NCBI RefSeq assembly: GCF_032399705.1
Contig: NZ_CP135922.1
Span: 1,984,001-2,048,000, forward strand
Direction of reading: 5' to 3'
DNA: 64,000 nt
Source: Paenibacillus sp. BIC5C1
GTDB taxonomy: Bacteria; Bacillota; Bacilli; Paenibacillales; Paenibacillaceae
The notes beneath the pieces were generated by a model that had not been told where the DNA came from, searched no databases, and saw only the letters and a program-made list of their open reading frames with translations. How positions within the stretch are numbered: position 1 is the first letter of the stretch; the number at the start of each line of letters is the position of its first letter. Positions 9,034-18,418 of this stretch are shown piece by piece. Both the position numbers and the translations under genes were made by a program.

Positions 9034-10098
9034 TCATTTGTAAAATAAAAAATGAGTAGGTACTGGTCGGAGGCTCCCATCCGAAGGGTTATTCACAACC
9101 CGATTGTTCACGATGAGTGAGGACGATCCTCCGCCATCCAGATTATAGGCGTCCACGACGCCAAGCTTGTACAAACGTCCTTGCAGCTCTTCCAGGGTGG
9201 CTCCTGAGCTGCCCCCTTCGTTATACCCGTCAACAACGATAATCAACAATTGATCGTCCTTATAGTTGCCGATTACGGTGCGTGGAGCCCGCTTGGGTGA
9301 AACTTTCCATTTTGCGGGAATGACCGTTTTTTGTCCATTCTGCAAAAGCACGGGTACAAATGTGGCACCGAATTGTGGTTGTAGGCGATCCAGGGAACTT
9401 TTGTCGAAAAATTTACCACCTACCAGCTTACCGGCATCATCAAGACCTACAAAAAACAGATCCTTAAAACTGGCCTGAAAACCATTCACATATTTGCCAT
9501 CCATAACCGTTGTACTCAGCGGATATCGTTTACCGCCACTGTCGGCAAATCCGCCGGCATTAATTCCGGCAATGGCACCGCTGCGCTTAACCGCCTGCAT
9601 GGTTGTCTCAGATCGGCCTGGCTCGCTATCCAGAGCCATCTTCATGGCCGTGGGATCTTTTAGCTTGATTTTCATCGCATATCCCTTATAGGGGCCTGGA
9701 TTGACCCTGTAGAGTTCAATCGTAAGTCGATCACTGTCAATCCGTTCAAACGGAACGCCCAGCTTGGATGAGATCCGTTGATTATAGATCGTTTCCGGGC
9801 GAGCAGCTTGAACTGTAGCCTTCTGTACAAGCGTCGACATTGTACTCGTTGTCTGATTGTACAACTGTGTTGTTCTTTTAATAGAAGAAGAAGTCTGAAC
9901 AGCAGCTTCTTTTGCCCCTGCAAGCTCCTGTCTCATTGCCTGGGTCAGGGGTGTAACATTCTCTTCAGCCAGACCGGAATGAATGAAATCTCCGGGGTCA
10001 AGCGGAGGTCGAATCAGCAGCATGCATAATATCAACCCAACAAAAGGAGCAAGTGCAAGCATAAATAAACGATTAACCTTTTTTATGGGTGTAATCAT
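9034..10098 (-). CDS. Membrane-anchored phosphodiester glycosidase (NAGPA domain) protein
   Basis: 354 residues. An N-terminal membrane anchor (about residues 12-28, RLFMLALAPFVGLILCMLL) is followed by a Thr/Ser-rich coiled stretch and, from about residue 150, an NAGPA domain. Typical features are GINAGGFAD, PRTVIGNYKDDQLLIIVVDG, and the DAYNLDGGGSSSLIVNN motif near the C-terminus. The family is named for N-acetylglucosamine-1-phosphodiester alpha-N-acetylglucosaminidase; bacterial members are tied to exopolysaccharide or wall-polymer processing, mostly without tested substrates. The ATG overlaps the stop of the upstream coiled-coil gene by 4 bp, so the two are translationally coupled and probably act together at the outer face of the membrane. 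Confidence 0.8.
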   Translation of the reverse strand: MITPIKKVNRLFMLALAPFVGLILCMLLIRPPLDPGDFIHSGLAEENVTPLTQAMRQELAGAKEAAVQTSSSIKRTTQLYNQTTSTMSTLVQKATVQAARPETIYNQRISSKLGVPFERIDSDRLTIELYRVNPGPYKGYAMKIKLKDPTAMKMALDSEPGRSETTMQAVKRSGAIAGINAGGFADSGGKRYPLSTTVMDGKYVNGFQASFKDLFFVGLDDAGKLVGGKFFDKSSLDRLQPQFGATFVPVLLQNGQKTVIPAKWKVSPKRAPRTVIGNYKDDQLLIIVVDGYNEGGSSGATLEELQGRLYKLGVVDAYNLDGGGSSSLIVNNRVVNNPSDGSLRPVPTHFLFYK

Positions 10099-10505
10099 TT
10101 GAGCAGGTCCATCTTTTTCTGGAGTGTCTCCAGTTGTTTTTTGACTTCGCTCAGCTGGGTATACAATTTGTTGCTGTTGTCGGTTTTATCGTTTGCATTA
10201 TCCTTGGTGAAAGTAAGCAATTCATTAAAGGACTGCACCTGGCCCTGCAGGTCTGCTACTTCCTTGGATATCGTTGTTAGCTGCTTTTCGTAGTCGGCTT
10301 TGAGCGCTGCAATCTGCTGTTGATTATGGGTCTGAAGCTGATTAATCATCTGTTGCTGGAGGTGGTTACTATAATAGTAGGTTCCGAGTACTCCAAGTGC
10401 AATGAGAACAATCCACATGACCAGAAACAGCTTGACTGAAGATCCGGCCTTACCTTTGGCGCTCCGGGTGTGATGGATGTCAGAGGGTTGGACAGAAGGT
10501 TTCAT
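10095..10505 (-). CDS. Single-pass membrane protein with C-terminal coiled coil
   Basis: 136 residues. A short basic cytoplasmic N-terminus is followed by one membrane helix (about residues 24-45, VKLFLVMWIVLIALGVLGTYYY). The remainder is a Gln/Lys-rich extracytoplasmic coiled coil with heptad-like spacing up to the last residue. AGGAG lies 7 bp before the ATG. It overlaps the NAGPA gene by 4 bp, which suggests it multimerises or docks that enzyme. No specific family is recognised, and the function is otherwise unknown. Confidence 0.7.
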   Translation of the reverse strand: MKPSVQPSDIHHTRSAKGKAGSSVKLFLVMWIVLIALGVLGTYYYSNHLQQQMINQLQTHNQQQIAALKADYEKQLTTISKEVADLQGQVQSFNELLTFTKDNANDKTDNSNKLYTQLSEVKKQLETLQKKMDLLK

Positions 10506-10946
10506 ATCATCACTCCTGGTTATTTATAGGTACAAAAAATTTTCCAGTCCTCATTCTATCACGCCACTATTGATTACGCAAAAATGAAATTCTTTGAGTA
10601 ATAGGATAAAAAGAGATTGCATCGGAAGGAAGTCCTAGGATACAATTTCTTATAGATGCAATAAGTAGGAACTTTGGGCAAGTTTTTCGACTTTTTTAGA
10701 TAGAAATGCAGGAAATTTATACTATATTTTGATCTTTCTTCACTCGGGAAGACAAAAGTCCTGATGTGACGACAGCAAAATACAGTAGAAATAGAGCTGT
10801 TCTTACAGCTGTATCAAGTGTTTTTCTATTTTTCGACATTATCCGACTTTTACTTCTTCTATACACGGACTGTCGCAAGGATAGAGGCATCATCTTGGCT
10901 GATGGTGGAAAAGGAATTTGTCCAATACATAACAGGGGGAACAACA
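10506..10946. promoter_or_regulatory. 441-bp divergent intergenic region with possible Spo0A boxes
   Basis: This AT-rich region lies between the minus-strand coiled-coil gene and the ComA-like regulator. No convincing gene was found. It holds a match to the reverse complement of the Spo0A box core (TTCGACA, 10832-10838), a one-mismatch copy at 10686-10692, and a small hairpin AGCTG/CAGCT near 10794-10809. All are short enough to be chance. Confidence 0.3.
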
Positions 10947-11603
10947 ATGAAAAAAGTATGGCAGGTGGTCATCGTAGATATCCACCCCACCAGCATGCTG
11001 GGTACGAAATTGATTTTGGAAGAACAGCAGGATCTGTTGGTAAGGGGGATGACTTCGACTGGGTCCGAAGGCCTTGACCTAGTGAACATTCACCAGCCCG
11101 ATCTGATTTTGATGGATTATCGGCTTCCTGAGGGTCAGGCGGATCAGTATATATCCCAAATGAAAAATCTGTCGGCTCATAGTCACATCATTATTCTAAC
11201 GGACGAGGACAATGTAAAATTATTTCGTCATCTGATCAGTCTTGGTGCAAGTGGCATGCTGTCCAAACAGGCTTCCCCTAGCCAGCTGATTCATCTGATT
11301 TCCGGTTTGCGTGAGGGATGTGTATCCATCCCATTATCCTGGTTAGCCAGTTCGGAATGGGCCCAGCCCGTCGAATCTCCGGCAGAAGAACTTATTGTTG
11401 AATTAACAGAAACCGAAACTTTTATTATGGAAAGAATTGTTCAGGGCGTAACCTATGATAAAATAGCCAGTGAGATTAACGTTAGCAGACGTTCAATTGA
11501 TAATTACCTGCGTAAAATTTACGTCAAGCTGGATGTAAGCAGCAGGGCACAGGCGATTGAACGTTATGCTTTATATGCGAGGCAGACCAAGACCGTATCC
11601 TGA
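10947..11603 (+). CDS. ComA-like response regulator, REC plus LuxR-type HTH
   Basis: 218 residues starting at ATG 10947, which has a GGGGGA site 5 bp upstream; the frame stays open further upstream but without a ribosome site. The receiver domain has the phosphoacceptor in ILMDYRLPEG (Asp57) and the conserved Lys in LSKQ. The LuxR/FixJ HTH lies at about residues 150-210 (YDKIASEINVSRRSIDNYL, KLDVSSRAQAIERYA). The overall arrangement resembles ComA of Bacillus subtilis more than NarL. No histidine kinase or signal peptide gene is adjacent, so it is an orphan regulator. Its targets are unknown. Confidence 0.8.
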   Translation: MKKVWQVVIVDIHPTSMLGTKLILEEQQDLLVRGMTSTGSEGLDLVNIHQPDLILMDYRLPEGQADQYISQMKNLSAHSHIIILTDEDNVKLFRHLISLGASGMLSKQASPSQLIHLISGLREGCVSIPLSWLASSEWAQPVESPAEELIVELTETETFIMERIVQGVTYDKIASEINVSRRSIDNYLRKIYVKLDVSSRAQAIERYALYARQTKTVS

Positions 11604-11744
11604 CGAGCATGGCTTCATGAATCCCTTTGTACGATGGCTCGTCAAGTGTCCGGTCTGGTCATATTCAGTGTCCAACAAGAATAGGTTGTAGGGGCTACGG
11701 ACTGCGAGCACAGTTCGGATTAGGGATGAAAGGGGAACGGACCA

Positions 11745-12968
11745 ATGAAATATTTCTTCGCCTCCCGTACAAACAGGCTTTTGACATCACCGCTGAGGGA
11801 CATACGTGAGATGTCTGGTCGGGATTATTTCATTTCTCTGGCAGAAGAACTGCCTGCGGAGGAGCTGTTTCCATTCAAATTGCTGGAAGAAGCAGCGGTG
11901 TCTGTATTTAGTTCCGGACCCTCCGCATTACAGTATGGCGAGCCAGCAGGGTACAGACCGTTGAGAGAATGGCTGGACAACGATTGGAATGCTCGCAAGG
12001 GCATACGGACAGTCCCAGAGCAGATTCTATTGACCACAGGGACCCAGCAGGCCATCGATCTTGTGATGCGTCTGCTGCTTGAGCCTGGAGATTCCGTATT
12101 GGTTGAGCATCCTACTTCTCCAGGCTGTCTCGAGGTTTTGGAGATGCAAGGTGCCAAAATTGTGCCCGTCACAGGCGATGGGGATGGCATTTTGCCTGAC
12201 CTTTTGGAGCATCACATGCAGCAGGTGAGACCGAAGCTGCTTTTTGCTGCACCCAGTTTTTCCAATCCAACCGGCGTGCTGTGGAGTATGGAACGGCGTG
12301 AGGCTGTGCTAGATCTGTGCTCACGTTACGGTGTGCTGCTCGTGGAGGATGATTCCTATGGCGAACTTCATTTCGATGGATTGGAGCCTGGAGACTTCTA
12401 CCGGAAGTATCCTTCCCTCTTTGCGCTGGATACAGCAGATCAGGGTGGACATGTTCTATACATTGGTTCGTTTAGCAAAACTGTAGCACCTGCCCTGCGT
12501 ACAGGCTGGGCTGCTGGACATCCGGCCTTGATCCAGGCTATGGCTTCTGTGAAACGGATAGCAGACGGACAGTCCAGTCCCATGAATCAACGGTTGTTGT
12601 ATCAACTGCTTGCCCATTCTCCTTTTAAGTGGAGTGATCATCTCTCCATGCTGAATCGGGAGTATAAGACCAGACTCAAGCTTATGCTCGAATTATTGAA
12701 GCGTCCGGGATGGAAAGGCAGCCAGTACAGCATTCCAGAAGGGGGGATGTATCTGTGGGTACAGCTTCCGGATGGATTGGACAGTGGAGCCCTGCTCAAG
12801 GCAGCGCTGTTAAAAGGAGTATCCTTTCTACCAGGCTCCCTCTGCTCCACGGGTGAACAGGATCATCGGTACATCCGATTAAACTTCAGCCATCCCGGCC
12901 GGGATGAGTTGCTCCTTGGCATGAATCTGATCAGTGAGTCCATAACAGAGTTTACAGCCCGGAGTTAA
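11745..12968 (+). CDS. PLP-dependent aminotransferase class I/II (LysN/AAT-like)
   Basis: 407 residues, fold type I. The Schiff-base lysine is Lys245 in GSFSKTVAPALRTGW; other family marks are TTGTQQAIDLV, SFSNPTGVLW and VEDDSYGELHFDG. The C-terminus ends with an IRLNFSHP motif, where the Arg usually binds the substrate carboxylate. The pattern is that of 2-aminoadipate or branched-chain aminotransferases and of MocR C-terminal domains, but there is no N-terminal DNA-binding domain. It stands alone, 141 bp after the response regulator, so the substrate cannot be told. GGGGAACGG lies about 6 bp before the ATG. Confidence 0.8.
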   Translation: MKYFFASRTNRLLTSPLRDIREMSGRDYFISLAEELPAEELFPFKLLEEAAVSVFSSGPSALQYGEPAGYRPLREWLDNDWNARKGIRTVPEQILLTTGTQQAIDLVMRLLLEPGDSVLVEHPTSPGCLEVLEMQGAKIVPVTGDGDGILPDLLEHHMQQVRPKLLFAAPSFSNPTGVLWSMERREAVLDLCSRYGVLLVEDDSYGELHFDGLEPGDFYRKYPSLFALDTADQGGHVLYIGSFSKTVAPALRTGWAAGHPALIQAMASVKRIADGQSSPMNQRLLYQLLAHSPFKWSDHLSMLNREYKTRLKLMLELLKRPGWKGSQYSIPEGGMYLWVQLPDGLDSGALLKAALLKGVSFLPGSLCSTGEQDHRYIRLNFSHPGRDELLLGMNLISESITEFTARS

Positions 12969-13006
12969 ACCGGATATAGAAAAGAAAGAATGTTTGGTCA
13001 AATTCT

Positions 13007-13040
13007 TGCCTGGAACCTGTGACAGCAGAAATTCCAGGCA
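13007..13040 (+). terminator. Weak terminator after the aminotransferase gene
   Basis: TGCCTGGAA (13007-13015) pairs with TTCCAGGCA (13032-13040) around a 16-nt loop. The tail TTGGATTTGG is poor in T, so termination may be incomplete. Confidence 0.45.
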
Positions 13041-13084
13041 TTGGATTTGGAAGCAAATAAGTTACCCCCAAAGTAATTACGTTA

Positions 13085-13113
13085 TTGCATCCACTAACAT
13101 TTTTATATATAAT
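13085..13113 (+). promoter_or_regulatory. Sigma-A promoter of azoR
   Basis: TTGCAT (13085-13090) and TATAAT (13108-13113) are separated by exactly 17 bp, giving a 5' leader of about 85 nt before azoR. The -10 region lies in a run of alternating A and T. Confidence 0.6.
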
Positions 13114-13207
13114 ATGTATTAATGAGTTGTTGTTTTCTTTATATAAGCTGCATTCATTGCAAGTTCAGGAGAAGCACTCATATATTTTAACTAACGGGGG
13201 AACAAAC

Positions 13208-13834
13208 ATGTCTAACATTTTATTTGTCAAAGCAAACGACCGTCCTGCAGATCAAGCAGTCAGCGTACAATTGTACGATGCATTTTTGAGCGCATACAAA
13301 GAATCCCACCCAGGTGACACAGTTACCGAACTGGATCTCTACAATACAGATATTCCTTACTACGGCAACACTGTAATTACAGGTGGATACAAAGCGGCTA
13401 ATGGTATCGAAGCAACTGCAGAAGAGCAAAAAGCAGCTGCACTGGCAGCACAATTGCAAGATCAATTCTTGGCAGCAGACAAAGTAGTATTTGCATTCCC
13501 ACTGTGGAACTTCACTGTTCCAGCACCACTGGTGAACTACATTTCCTACCTGAGCCAAGCTGGCAAAATGTTCAAATACACTGCTGAAGGCCCTGTAGGT
13601 CTGGTAGGCGACAAAAAAGTGGCATTGTTGAACGCACGTGGCGGAGTTTACTCCGTAGAGCCAATGGCATCTGCTGAAATGTCCGTGAAATATGTAACAA
13701 ATGTACTGAACTTCTGGGGTATCCAAAACCCTGAACTGGTTATCGTTGAAGGTCACAATGCTTCACCTGACCGTTCCCAAGAGATCGTAGCAGCAGGTCT
13801 GAAATTGGCTTCCGAAGTAGCAGCAAGCTTCTAA
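13208..13834 (+). CDS. azoR: FMN-dependent NADH-azoreductase
   Basis: 208 residues starting at ATG 13208 with GGGGGAAC upstream; this matches the family length, and the open frame upstream lacks a ribosome site. Flavodoxin-like fold: the N-terminal SNILFVKAND strand and loop, FAFPLWNFTVPAPLVNYIS (flavin and dimer contacts) and NARGGVYS near residue 145. The enzyme reduces quinones and azo compounds by two-electron transfer from NADH and acts in the cytosol in electrophile defence. In B. subtilis the homologues azoR1/azoR2 are controlled by YodB and MhqR; no regulator is adjacent here. A strong terminator follows. Confidence 0.92.
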   Translation: MSNILFVKANDRPADQAVSVQLYDAFLSAYKESHPGDTVTELDLYNTDIPYYGNTVITGGYKAANGIEATAEEQKAAALAAQLQDQFLAADKVVFAFPLWNFTVPAPLVNYISYLSQAGKMFKYTAEGPVGLVGDKKVALLNARGGVYSVEPMASAEMSVKYVTNVLNFWGIQNPELVIVEGHNASPDRSQEIVAAGLKLASEVAASF

Positions 13835-13854
13835 TAGCCTATATATAGAAACAC

Positions 13855-13895
13855 AGAAAAGCCCATTATCTCCGTTGGAGATAATGGGCTTTTCT
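13855..13895. terminator. Bidirectional terminator between azoR and the DUF2161 gene
   Basis: A perfect 19-bp stem with a 3-nt loop carries TTTTCT on the plus side and AAAA on the other, so it can serve both convergent genes. Confidence 0.85.
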
Positions 13896-13934
13896 GCATC
13901 TGCATTTTGCATGGAAGCTACACTGCCACTTGCC

Positions 13935-14780
13935 TTAGTCATCCCTTCCATGGATCAGGTAGGGCTCAGCTGCTTCCGCAATATGCTCCAGCTCACTGTC
14001 GTCATGTTGATTTAAGGAAAAAGCCATTTCTAGTTCATTTATACTCCGTTCAATCATATCATTATCCTCAAGCATGTGAGCATGCTCGGTCAGTGCCTGC
14101 ACACCTTTAACCGTCAGCACATATCGTCCACGGGATAGCCGCTCAAACCAACCATAATAGTTTTTTTGCAAAATGGCCGCAGCGGAACCCACACTTGTCT
14201 GTTTACTGATCAAGGCGGGGGAGGCTTCTCCATGAACGCGAAGGGCGGAAGCTACACGTAATGCCTTTTCTCTGTAAGCGGTGACCAGCTGCCTGCGTGT
14301 GCTTCCTCCCGTGTTGTAGTCACCACTGCGCTCGTCAAATTCCTTCAGCAGTCGTTGCCGCCGGATCCCGCCTTTACGGACACCGTTGCCGTTACCAGAC
14401 AAATGACCCTGGACAGCAGGTTCGCACAGCACATCAATCAGAGGTGATTTGGTTTTGTAGAACGTGACGGTGATAAGCCCCAATCCAAGTTGTCTGCACA
14501 GGGCGGTCAATTCGCCCCAGCGCTGGTTCACAGCACCACGCTTGCTGCGATTCCGCTCAACAGCCAGATACACGAAGGGGCTGAGCTTCAGGCGCTGCAT
14601 TCCCTGCAGCAGCAGAGACAGATTAAATGTTTTTTTCATCTCCACAATGAGTGGTTCATTCTGATCCGATCTGACCCCAACCAGGTCACAATGTTTGACT
14701 TCAGCCTTCACGTCGTAGCCGCGTTGTTCGAAAAAAGCCTTTACAGGCGAATATAACTCGGTTTCGTACTTTACTGCCAT
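13935..14780 (-). CDS. DUF2161 family protein with PD-(D/E)XK nuclease-like fold
   Basis: 281 residues. The N-terminal 75 residues show the spaced motif CDLVGVR ... PLIVEMKKTFN, that is D followed by E-x-K, as in PD-(D/E)XK phosphodiesterases. The central part is basic (KGGIRRQRLLKEFDERSGDYNTGG). The C-terminal part carries a winged-helix-like segment (ALISKQTSVGSAAAILQKNYYGWFERLSRGRYVLT). GGAAGGAGC lies about 7 bp before the ATG. The family is annotated only by fold; a DNA or RNA repair role is possible but untested. It is a single gene converging on azoR. Confidence 0.75.
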   Translation of the reverse strand: MAVKYETELYSPVKAFFEQRGYDVKAEVKHCDLVGVRSDQNEPLIVEMKKTFNLSLLLQGMQRLKLSPFVYLAVERNRSKRGAVNQRWGELTALCRQLGLGLITVTFYKTKSPLIDVLCEPAVQGHLSGNGNGVRKGGIRRQRLLKEFDERSGDYNTGGSTRRQLVTAYREKALRVASALRVHGEASPALISKQTSVGSAAAILQKNYYGWFERLSRGRYVLTVKGVQALTEHAHMLEDNDMIERSINELEMAFSLNQHDDSELEHIAEAAEPYLIHGRDD

Positions 14781-15142
14781 CGTTTCTGCTCCTTCCCTGA
14801 AGTGGCTCGTCTCTGGCCATCTATTGTTCCGTTATCTGAATTTAGAACCTTCATTATATCATATCCGTTCTTTTTTTTCTGAGTGCACAAAGATGTCTGA
14901 TAGAACAGGGAAAGCCTCAAATTAAGACCCGCGGATTGAAAAAAAGAGGTCAACTTATCCGATTTGCCGCATAGGTATGTAATACACTTTTCACAACAAT
15001 ACATGATGTTTGGACAGAGGGTGGCGGGACTAATCCGGACCGCAAGATTGGTATTCAAGCACAAGCCGTAATTCTATTGATTTCTTCATACCATTCGGAA
15101 TGGTTGACAATCACACTAAAGGAGCCATGGGAGGTACCAAGC
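14781..15142 (+). promoter_or_regulatory. 362-bp upstream region of prkA with a possible sigma-E promoter
   Basis: No gene was found here. Close to prkA the segment GTAATT (15068-15073), a 13-bp spacer and CATACCAT (15087-15094) resembles a sigma-E promoter (-10 consensus CATACAnT, one mismatch). B. subtilis prkA is known to be made in the mother cell. It overlaps a perfect 15-bp palindrome, ACCATTC-G-GAATGGT (15090-15104). Confidence 0.3.
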
Positions 15143-17038
15143 ATGAATATTTTTGAACGCGTTGCGGAACATCGGGCAGAGAGTGACCGTTTATCATGGA
15201 ACGGGACATTTGAAGATTATATTGCACTGCTGAGAGAGGATCCGACTCCGGCAATGACGGCTCACGCACGAGTGTACCAGATGATTGAATCGTTTGGCGT
15301 GGAGGAAGTTGGGGGGCACAAACGGTACAAGTTTTTTGAACAGGAGATCTTTGGGTTGGATCGGTCCATTGAAAAGCTGGTGGAAGAATATTTCCACTCC
15401 GCAGCACGCCGTCTGGATGTTCGTAAACGGATTCTGCTGCTTATGGGTCCGGTAAGTGGAGGTAAGTCCACACTGGTAACGCTGCTGAAACGTGGCCTTG
15501 AACAATTCTCCCGTACAGAGAAGGGGGCTGTATACGCTATTGAAGGATGCCCAATGCATGAGGAGCCCCTGCATCTGATTCCGCTGGAGCTTCGTCCGGA
15601 AGTGGAAAAGGAGATCGGTGTCCGCATTGAGGGCAATCTCTGCCCATCCTGCCAGATGCGTCTTCGGACGGAATATGGCGGTGATATCAGTAAGGTACGA
15701 GTAGAACGGGTCATTATTTCCGAGGATAACCGGGTCGGAATTGGAACATTTAGCCCATCCGATCCTAAATCCCAAGATATTGCCGATCTGACGGGAAGTA
15801 TCGACTTCTCAACCATTACCGAATTCGGCTCCGAGTCCGATCCGCGGGCCTATCGTTTTGACGGTGAATTAAACAAGGCCAACCGTGGATTGATGGAATT
15901 TCAGGAGATGCTGAAATGTGATGAGAAGTTTTTGTGGAACCTGTTGTCGCTGACGCAGGAAGGAAATTTTAAAGCAGGCCGATTTGCCTTGATCAGTGCG
16001 GATGAAATGATTGTGGCGCATACGAATGAATCTGAGTACAAATCATTTATCTCCAACAAAAAGAATGAAGCCTTGCAATCCCGGATGATCGTCATGCCGA
16101 TTCCCTATAACCTGAAGGTCTCCGAGGAAGAGAAGATTTACGGCAAGCTCATTCAGCAAAGTGATATGAAGCATGTCCATATTGCACCGCATGCACTGCG
16201 GACTGCAGCCATTTTCTCCATACTTACCCGCTTGAAAGAAACGAAGAAACAAGGCATGGATCTGGTCAAAAAAATGCGGATGTATGATGGTGAAGAAGTT
16301 GAAGGGTACAAAGAAGCCGATCTGCGTGAGATGCAAAATGAATATCTGGATGAAGGCATGTCGGGCATTGATCCACGTTATGTCATCAACCGGATATCCA
16401 GTGCTTTGATTAAGCAAAACCTTCAGTGCATTAACGCATTGGATATTCTCCGGGCGATCAAGGATGGTCTGGATCAACATGCTTCGATCTCCAAAGAGGA
16501 ACGCGAACGTTATCTGAACTTTATTGCTCTGGCTCGGAAAGAATATGATGAGCTCGCGAAGAAGGAAGTGCAGAAAGCGTTTGTTTACTCGTTCGAAGAG
16601 TCGGCCAGAACACTGTTTGAAAACTACCTCGATAATATCGAGGCATTCTGCAACTGGTCCAAAATACGTGATCCACTGACGGATGAGGAGATGGACCCGG
16701 ATGAGCGCTTGATGCGTTCAATTGAGGAGCAGATCGGTATTTCCGAGAATGCCAAAAAGGCTTTCAGGGAAGAGATATTGATCCGCATCTCGGCTTATTC
16801 CCGCAAGGAACGGAAATTCGAATACAGCAGTCATGATCGTTTGCGTGAAGCGATTGAAAAGAAATTGTTCGCTGACTTGAAGGATATTGTGAAGATTACA
16901 ACTTCAACCAAGACACCGGATGCGACGCAACTGAAACGAATGAATGAAGTAATTAAACGGTTGATTGAAGAACATGGATATACCGCAGCCAGCGCAAACG
17001 AATTGCTCCGTTATGTGGGCAGTCTGTTAAATCGCTGA
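15143..17038 (+). CDS. prkA: PrkA serine protein kinase / AAA+ protein
   Basis: 631 residues from ATG 15143 (GGGAGG site 7 bp upstream), the same length as B. subtilis PrkA; the longer open frame upstream is not needed. An AAA+ module comes first, with Walker A GPVSGGKST at about residues 102-110 and a Walker B-like region. The C-terminal third is the PrkA kinase-like domain. The family phosphorylates a protein substrate and, in Bacillus, also behaves as a Lon-type protease acting in sporulation; E. coli YeaG is the homologue. In many bacteria prkA is next to yhbH and spoVR. Here those two genes form a separate minus-strand operon about 10.6 kb downstream. Confidence 0.95.
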   Translation: MNIFERVAEHRAESDRLSWNGTFEDYIALLREDPTPAMTAHARVYQMIESFGVEEVGGHKRYKFFEQEIFGLDRSIEKLVEEYFHSAARRLDVRKRILLLMGPVSGGKSTLVTLLKRGLEQFSRTEKGAVYAIEGCPMHEEPLHLIPLELRPEVEKEIGVRIEGNLCPSCQMRLRTEYGGDISKVRVERVIISEDNRVGIGTFSPSDPKSQDIADLTGSIDFSTITEFGSESDPRAYRFDGELNKANRGLMEFQEMLKCDEKFLWNLLSLTQEGNFKAGRFALISADEMIVAHTNESEYKSFISNKKNEALQSRMIVMPIPYNLKVSEEEKIYGKLIQQSDMKHVHIAPHALRTAAIFSILTRLKETKKQGMDLVKKMRMYDGEEVEGYKEADLREMQNEYLDEGMSGIDPRYVINRISSALIKQNLQCINALDILRAIKDGLDQHASISKEERERYLNFIALARKEYDELAKKEVQKAFVYSFEESARTLFENYLDNIEAFCNWSKIRDPLTDEEMDPDERLMRSIEEQIGISENAKKAFREEILIRISAYSRKERKFEYSSHDRLREAIEKKLFADLKDIVKITTSTKTPDATQLKRMNEVIKRLIEEHGYTAASANELLRYVGSLLNR

Positions 17039-17064
17039 TTTGCAACGAACCATTCCGAATCAGG

Positions 17065-17117
17065 CTCCTGACGCCTGCTGTGAGGCTCCTTCACAGCAGG
17101 GTCAGGGGTCTTTTTAT
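17065..17117 (+). terminator. Terminator after prkA
   Basis: CCTGAC/GTCAGG outer and CCTGCTGTGA/TCACAGCAGG inner stems (17067-17106), followed by GGGTCTTTTTAT. Confidence 0.85.
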
Positions 17118-17284
17118 ATTGGCAGATGTACAATTTGGACTACTAAACTGACAAAGAAGGTCAATTTGATGACAAATTAGTTCTAATGGTATATGTAAAA
17201 TTAGGTCATTTAGTCTATAATCGGTAAACAGATATTTACAATTTAATATTTTTTGTGGTTATTAAGGAGCTGACAGAACTAGTT

Positions 17285-18289
17285 ATGAGTATTGCTGTAG
17301 CAAGACAACAACAACTTGATTATATTGGATTGACCGCCGAAGATTTGCAATTGCTTGCTGATCATCGACCTGCTTTTGAGAAAGTCGTGGACGAAGTGGT
17401 AGATCACTTCTACAATCATGTGGGCAATTATCCGAATTTGGTCGATCTGATTGCCCGCTTCTCTTCCATTGACCGTTTGAAGGAAACACAAAAGCTGTAC
17501 TGGTTATCCATGGCCGATGGTGTAGTTGATGATGCATACATTGAACAACGCATTGCGATCGGACTGGTTCATTCTCGCATTGGTTTGTCGGAAGATTATT
17601 ATCTGGGCACTTATATGGTGTACCTCGATATTGCGACAAGCATATTCCAGCAAGTCATTCCTGAACGCTGGCATCTGGTCATCCAGGCCCTCAGTAAAAT
17701 GTTCAACCTCGATTCACAGCTTGTACTGGAGGCTTACGAGAAGAAGGAAAAGGAGAAATTAAATCAACTTGCTGAAGATCAGCAGCACACGTTGCTGGCG
17801 ATCACACAGATTACCCAGCAGCTGACAGGCATGATTAGTGAATTAAATGAAAATGCTCAGGCTATTTCGGATGTAGCTAGGGAAACGGCTGCCTCTCAGG
17901 ATCAGGCCAATGGACTGTTGGAAGAGCTGACCAAGGAGATTCATCAGATTGGCAAAATGGGTGAGATCATTCGTGAAATCTCGGATCAGAGCCATCTCGT
18001 GGGCTTGAATGCCGCCATTGAAGCTGCGCATGCAGGAGAATTCGGCCGGGGATTCGAGGTGGTTGCCAGTGAGGTTCGCAAGCTTGCAGCTAGTTCGCGT
18101 GAGGCCCAAGGGAAAATCCAGTCGAACCTGGCCCAAATTATGAAGAAGCTGGGCAGTGTGCAACAGGAGTCGGAGCATACCGCTTCGGGAGCAAGGCGTC
18201 AGGCATCCCGTTCAGAAGAGCTTGCGGTTTTTGCTACCACTATGGAGAAACTGGCACTTGATCTAAGGAAATTGGATCATCAAGATTAG
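17285..18289 (+). CDS. hemAT: Globin-coupled chemotaxis/oxygen sensor (HemAT-like)
   Basis: About 334 residues from ATG 17285; the frame is open to GTG 17255, but only the AAGGAG at 17264-17269 could serve either start, so the start is uncertain. Residues 1-150 form a sensor globin with the proximal haem ligand His96 in LVHSRIGL, the same motif that holds the haem His of B. subtilis HemAT. Residues 180-330 are a soluble methyl-accepting chemotaxis signalling domain with the hairpin tip [20 protein letters not shown]. No membrane helix is present. It likely reports oxygen to CheA. The signalling part is short compared with typical MCPs. Transcribed alone. Confidence 0.88.
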   Translation: MSIAVARQQQLDYIGLTAEDLQLLADHRPAFEKVVDEVVDHFYNHVGNYPNLVDLIARFSSIDRLKETQKLYWLSMADGVVDDAYIEQRIAIGLVHSRIGLSEDYYLGTYMVYLDIATSIFQQVIPERWHLVIQALSKMFNLDSQLVLEAYEKKEKEKLNQLAEDQQHTLLAITQITQQLTGMISELNENAQAISDVARETAASQDQANGLLEELTKEIHQIGKMGEIIREISDQSHLVGLNAAIEAAHAGEFGRGFEVVASEVRKLAASSREAQGKIQSNLAQIMKKLGSVQQESEHTASGARRQASRSEELAVFATTMEKLALDLRKLDHQD

Positions 18290-18418
18290 TCGGTAATACC
18301 GGCCGGAAGCTGTGATACCGTTTCTGGCTGTTTTAAGCTATAATGGGTAGACAAACCTGCCGATGTTATAGTGAATGCAGCCGGAGACAGGGGATTTGAA
18401 AGAGGTTGAGGTGATCAG

